Assembly: GCF_002355595.1 (NCBI RefSeq) | Contig: NZ_AP017422.1 | Coordinates: 3,720,001 to 3,784,000, forward strand | Reading direction: 5' to 3' | DNA from: Filimonas lacunae | Lineage (GTDB): Bacteria > Bacteroidota > Bacteroidia > Chitinophagales > Chitinophagaceae | DNA: 64,000 bases | The notes under the pieces: model-generated | Database searches by the model: none | Seen by the model: the letters and a program-made list of their open reading frames with translations, nothing else | What the model was told of the DNA's origin: nothing | Made by a program: the position numbers and the translations under genes | Shown here: positions 62,245 to 64,000 of the stretch, one piece after another | How the letters are laid out: the number at the start of each line of letters is the position of its first letter | How positions within the stretch are numbered: position 1 is the stretch's first letter

Positions 62245-63189
62245 TTAAGGCAATACACCTATGCCACTGATAAAGATGGTTTCATAAGTGTTATTATATT
62301 TTACACTGGACAGCCCTGTAAAACGCAGATACCGGGCAGTTGTTAACCCAAGGGAAATCACCTGCATGTTGTTAACAATGTTTCCGGCAAATACCCCCTT
62401 GTTTACCCAGTTAGTACCATCCAGACTGGTTTCTAATTGTATAGAGGTAGGGTACCCGCCCAGCGTAGGATATTTATAGGTTGTTGGGAAATAATACACC
62501 ACACTGGAAAACGTAACGCTCTTATTAAAATTGATGGCCACCCACTGTGGCATGGCCTGCGTAAGATCAGAAGCCCAGGAAGTAGTGGTATTATTATCAT
62601 CCAGCACATTGGTTGCTGCATAGGCAGTGGAGGTGGTAACGGTAGAAGACACACCGGCAATAGTCCAGCTGGTTTTAGGGATAACAGAAGGCTTGCCTGT
62701 TTTTAACACATAATACACCACCTGGCTGGTAGCAATGCCATCGGGATTACCATCTACCGATTGTATCACCAACGGCAATACATAGGTAGCGTAACCATCC
62801 AGCTTTGTTTGCAAAATAATATTGAGTTGCGCAGAATCAGAAACCGTGCTACCCGCAGCAATACGTGCGGTGGACTTATAAAAGTAATAACAGGAAGTGG
62901 GCAGCAGATCCGCATTTCCATACACGGCACGGAATGCCGCTAATTTAGTGGTATCTGCTTTAAAGGTTACCCAATGATCGCTACCGACAGCATCAGCCAA
63001 CACCGCTTGTAAGCCTATTACCTGCGTAGAATCCGAGGCAATAGGTATAGCCATTTGAACCGTATCCTTACCAGAAGTTGTTTGAATAGAAACACTGCCG
63101 GCAGATAAAGCAACCGGCGCGTCATTTTTACTACAGGCTGTTAACAATAACAGGCAACAGGAAAATATATTGACAATAATTGTACGCAT
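62245..63189 (-). CDS. DUF1735/F5-8 type C surface lipoprotein
   Basis: 314 aa. Lipoprotein signal ending LLLTACSK (Cys19). The N-terminal part (about 25-160) fits the DUF1735 (BT_3987-like) immunoglobulin-like domain. The C-terminal part (about 175-314) is a discoidin/F5-8C beta sandwich (ATNVLDDNNTTTSWASD, PQWVAINFNKSVTFSSVVYY, ARYLRFTGLSS) that binds glycans. It is a probable surface glycan-binding protein of the SusC/D system, 16 bp after susD. Confidence 0.85.
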   Translation of the reverse strand: MRTIIVNIFSCCLLLLTACSKNDAPVALSAGSVSIQTTSGKDTVQMAIPIASDSTQVIGLQAVLADAVGSDHWVTFKADTTKLAAFRAVYGNADLLPTSCYYFYKSTARIAAGSTVSDSAQLNIILQTKLDGYATYVLPLVIQSVDGNPDGIATSQVVYYVLKTGKPSVIPKTSWTIAGVSSTVTTSTAYAATNVLDDNNTTTSWASDLTQAMPQWVAINFNKSVTFSSVVYYFPTTYKYPTLGGYPTSIQLETSLDGTNWVNKGVFAGNIVNNMQVISLGLTTARYLRFTGLSSVKYNNTYETIFISGIGVLP

Positions 63190-63205
63190 AATGAATGATT
63201 GTAGA

Positions 63206-64000
63206 TTAAGGATTTTGAGGCATATCAGGATGATAGGTCAGTACCTGGGCTGGTATCTGAAGCGTATAGCTGTTACTATGCGGCGGCAACGTAGCCACTA
63301 CATTACCTACTGCATCGTAACGTTTTACCGTATCCATCCTGTTTTCCATATCTAAACGGCGCATATCAAACCAACGTAATCCGCAGTATGCCAATTCGTG
63401 TCGTCTTTCCAGCAACACCTCCTTCAGCACCTCTTCGGGGTCGTTAGATTGAAAAGCCACATAGCTTGCTGCGGTAATTCTTGTTTTACGTACCTCATCC
63501 AGCTGTTGTAGTGCCACTGTCAACTCATTATTACGTGCAGCAGCTTCTGCAACTATCAGTTTCATTTCCTGAACCGAAGTGCCTGTATTCTCATATATCA
63601 ACACACCGGTTACCGCACCCGGGTAAAAAACCGTTGCGCCCCTGGTGGTGAACTTGTAACCATCCGAACTGGAATACAGTTTTTTCAGGCGCAGGTCGTT
63701 AGCTGCAAAAGTGCGCATGAAATCGAGGCTGGCTGCGGCATTGCCTATCACCAATCTTCCATATATCACATCCGGCCTTACAGCCAACACATTAGACGCA
63801 GGCAGCGTGCCATTATAATCTACCATTACTGCTTTGCTGTTAGCCAGTGCCAAAGCAGCATTTTTCCGGGCCTCTGCATAATTCCTGGCATAGAAATACA
63901 CTCTTGCCAGTACGCTATAAGCTGCCGCTTTGGAAGCACGGTAGCGGTTGGCACTATTATCATCCGGCAGGTTGGGAATAGCTATGTTGAGATCTGTAAT
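63206..64000 (-). CDS. SusD/RagB-family lipoprotein, N-terminal part beyond window
   Basis: The frame is open to the window end, and the GTG at 63901 is internal (ARVYFYARNY), so the gene is cut. The 264 visible residues hold the TPR-like helices (RASKAAAYSVLARVYFYARNYAEARKNAALAL) and the C-terminal SusD block VLLERRHELAYCGLRWFDMRRLDMENRM. It captures ligand for a SusC partner expected just outside the window. With the DUF1735 and TlpA genes it forms the 3' end of a polysaccharide- or glycan-use operon. Confidence 0.92.
   Translation of the reverse strand: MTDLNIAIPNLPDDNSANRYRASKAAAYSVLARVYFYARNYAEARKNAALALANSKAVMVDYNGTLPASNVLAVRPDVIYGRLVIGNAAASLDFMRTFAANDLRLKKLYSSSDGYKFTTRGATVFYPGAVTGVLIYENTGTSVQEMKLIVAEAAARNNELTVALQQLDEVRKTRITAASYVAFQSNDPEEVLKEVLLERRHELAYCGLRWFDMRRLDMENRMDTVKRYDAVGNVVATLPPHSNSYTLQIPAQVLTYHPDMPQNP

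Noticed and set aside
1-64000. CRISPR arrays, tRNA, rRNA, prophage or integrase genes
   Set aside because: None was recognised on reading both strands; the only mobile-element trace is the IS66 remnant.

Overview
The window reads as chromosomal DNA of a Bacteroidota bacterium, most likely family Chitinophagaceae. Supporting signs are two SusC/SusD-type systems, LytTR and LytS-type two-component pairs, TlpA proteins with N-terminal DUF4369-like domains, promoter boxes of the TAnnTTTG type, and many starts without a clear Shine-Dalgarno. No rRNA, tRNA or CRISPR array was seen. The ends of the window cut a LytTR response regulator (left) and a SusD-like lipoprotein gene (right).

1-18.8 kb is a molybdenum-hydroxylase region. 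On the minus strand lies an isoquinoline-1-oxidoreductase-type pair (iorA-iorB) followed by a membrane-anchored di-heme cytochrome c. Divergent from it is a tightly packed plus-strand run of twelve genes: a PaoABC-type periplasmic aldehyde oxidoreductase, an XdhC-MocA fusion, moaA, moeA, a TauE/SafE-like permease, moaD, a MoeB-rhodanese protein, moaE, a MoaC-MoaB fusion and a TonB-dependent receptor. It encodes an enzyme, almost the whole route to its molybdopterin cytosine dinucleotide cofactor, and two possible transport proteins.

18.8-25.6 kb (minus strand) holds a large GH127-type beta-L-arabinofuranosidase and a kaiC-kaiB-kaiB-histidine kinase operon without kaiA. 25.9-35.7 kb (plus strand) holds a LytS-like kinase, a secreted zinc metalloprotease, a SusC/SusD pair and a LytTR regulator: a plausible sensed peptide/protein-use locus.

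35.7-45.9 kb looks more AT-rich by eye and accessory in content. It starts with an IS66 transposase remnant. It contains a DUF1275 membrane protein, small unknown proteins, a methyltransferase/Crp-Fnr divergent pair with a perfect TTGATN4ATCAA palindrome, a short CPBP protease with an upstream in-frame stop, small secreted Cys-rich proteins, a TPR histidine kinase with its regulator, and an orphan HsdR-N-type nuclease. Two copies of a 16-nt palindrome (TTACGGG/CCCGTAA) lie about 5.6 kb apart at 40.2 and 45.8 kb.

45.9-64 kb: a TlpA-like thioredoxin; a LacI-controlled sugar locus (TonB receptor, SUC-like MFS symporter, (alpha/alpha)6 glycosidase, PfkB sugar kinase) that most resembles sucrose use; an MBL-rhodanese protein; an SDR whose start codon lies in a 17-bp perfect inverted repeat; an AraC/NTF2-like/MazG-like cluster; a MacB/FtsX-type ABC permease; and the 3' part of a second Sus-type locus (SusD, DUF1735-F5/8C lipoprotein, TlpA).
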